This document shows positions 20,621-21,240 of a stretch of DNA of 21,240 nt, piece after piece. Position numbers and translations under genes: made by a program. The notes under the pieces are model-generated. The model was not told the origin of the DNA and made no database searches. It saw nothing but the letters and a program-made list of their open reading frames with translations. Within the stretch, counting starts at the first letter, position 1. Each line of letters opens with the position of its first letter. This DNA is from Bacteriovoracaceae bacterium UBA2428 (GTDB lineage: Bacteria; Bdellovibrionota; UBA2428): NCBI GenBank assembly GCA_002343545.1, contig DDRA01000164.1, positions 1 through 21,240 on the forward strand, read 5' to 3'.

Positions 20621-21240
20621 ATGGCAAGGACTTCGCTCGCCGTCACCCTTCTCTTCGTCGCTTCCCTCGGGGCCTGCGCTTCGCGCGAGCCGAACCGGGA
20701 CATCGCGGCTCAGGGGAGCGATGCCGTCTCGACGCCCTTTTTCGGTCCCGTCGATCCGAATCCGGGTCCGCCGCTCTCGAGGATCTTTACGAGCTCGGAG
20801 CAGGGTTGCCGGACGCTGCACCTGTTCTTTAGCCGAGTTTCGCTGCGGCAGTTCGTCACCGGCCTGCCGGGCCACTCCGCGATCGGCGTCGACAACAATT
20901 TTTACGACTACGGTCCCGAGATCGCGAACTCGGGTTTGCGGGCGCTCTTGGGCGTGCAGGCCGCGCCTTTCTACGACCGCACGCTCTCGCCGTTCGGCGA
21001 CATGACGACGGCCCAGGCCTACCGCTTGTTGCCCGTCGAGGCGCAAAAGCACAACGAGCGCTCTTTCGCGCTCATCGTTTCCGTCACGAACGAGCAGGCG
21101 GAATCCGTGCTCGCTTACTGGCGCGAGCTCTACGCCAAAGTCGACGACGTCGCGCGCCGCGAGTCGCGCAAGGGCCCGCGCGCGGTTTACCGCGCCTTCG
21201 GCGACCAGTGCACGACGGTCGTCGTCGAGAGCCTCGTGCG
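20621..21240 (+). CDS. Lipoprotein with possible permuted NlpC/P60 (LRAT-like) fold, truncated by window end
   Basis: The first 206 residues are visible; the gene continues beyond the window. A lipoprotein signal peptide (MARTSLAVTLLFVASLGAC, lipobox SLGA-C19) is followed by a Pro-rich linker and a domain with GHSAIGVDNNFYDYGPE (84-100) and, later, GDQCTTVVVES (194-204). A His in a GHxxI strand followed at a distance by Cys in a helix is the order seen in circularly permuted papain-fold hydrolases (LRAT, YiiX and related NlpC/P60 families), with His85 and Cys197 as the candidate catalytic pair. These enzymes cleave amide or thioester bonds in lipids or peptidoglycan. The call rests on two short motifs and is tentative. 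ATG 20621 has AAGGTG about 4 nt upstream. Confidence 0.6.
   Translation, partial: MARTSLAVTLLFVASLGACASREPNRDIAAQGSDAVSTPFFGPVDPNPGPPLSRIFTSSEQGCRTLHLFFSRVSLRQFVTGLPGHSAIGVDNNFYDYGPEIANSGLRALLGVQAAPFYDRTLSPFGDMTTAQAYRLLPVEAQKHNERSFALIVSVTNEQAESVLAYWRELYAKVDDVARRESRKGPRAVYRAFGDQCTTVVVESLV

Overview
This window is a GC-rich (about two-thirds G+C by eye), densely packed chromosomal segment from a Gram-negative, diderm bacterium. Outer-membrane lipoproteins, an Omp85-type barrel, an MlaE/F/D lipid-transport operon and a LolC/E-type permease indicate two membranes. FliL suggests flagella, and a bactofilin plus an L,D-transpeptidase suggest active cell-wall shaping. The mix fits a deltaproteobacterium in the old sense or a high-GC Bdellovibrionota-like lineage, but this is inference from gene content; no rRNA is present. 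The first 180 bases are almost pure poly-G and look like sequencing or assembly noise at a contig end.

Layout. 181-720 (-) is a FliL-family protein. 840-2394 (+) is a three-gene overlapping operon: a membrane-anchored unknown, a bactofilin and a DUF1801 protein. 2402-3601 (+) is a secreted DUF4331 protein, followed by a 165-nt nested palindrome and two small minus-strand envelope genes (3763-4257, 4387-4728). 4842-5819 (-) is an RpoH-like sigma factor, divergent from an HNH endonuclease-family gene (5864-6466, +). That gene converges on SSB (6519-6983, -). 7059-7607 (+) is a secreted beta-rich unknown. 7765-10242 (+) encodes an 825-residue exported protein with three putative Ig-like (He_PIG-like) modules, a Tyr-Glu-Pro-Pro linker and a ~295-residue Arg/Glu-rich helix. 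10331-11413 (+) is a lipoprotein.

11417-13883 (-) is mlaE-mlaF-mlaD. Divergent from it, with about 30 nt between starts, are a POTRA-less Omp85-type barrel (13915-15210) and a LolC/E-like permease (15250-16401). Together these look like an envelope lipid/lipoprotein trafficking block. The MlaF-like protein has lost every recognisable ATPase motif residue, and the LolC/E-like permease has no ATPase partner in view. A trypsin-like protease (16406-17182, -) and a Csd6-type L,D-transpeptidase (17338-18327, +) follow. Next is an RNase P RNA gene (rnpB, 18384-18850, +) whose 3' part is overlapped in antisense by the tail of a PlsC-type acyltransferase (18671-19576, -). The window ends with two divergent lipoprotein genes, the last cut off by the window edge.

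Most promising observations: the motif-dead MlaF in an otherwise complete MlaEFD operon next to an Omp85 barrel; the exported Arg/Glu helix protein with a hairpin over its ribosome-binding site; the nested palindrome at 3605-3769; and several genes whose -10 element sits only 6-8 nt before the start codon with no properly spaced Shine-Dalgarno, suggesting leaderless transcripts.
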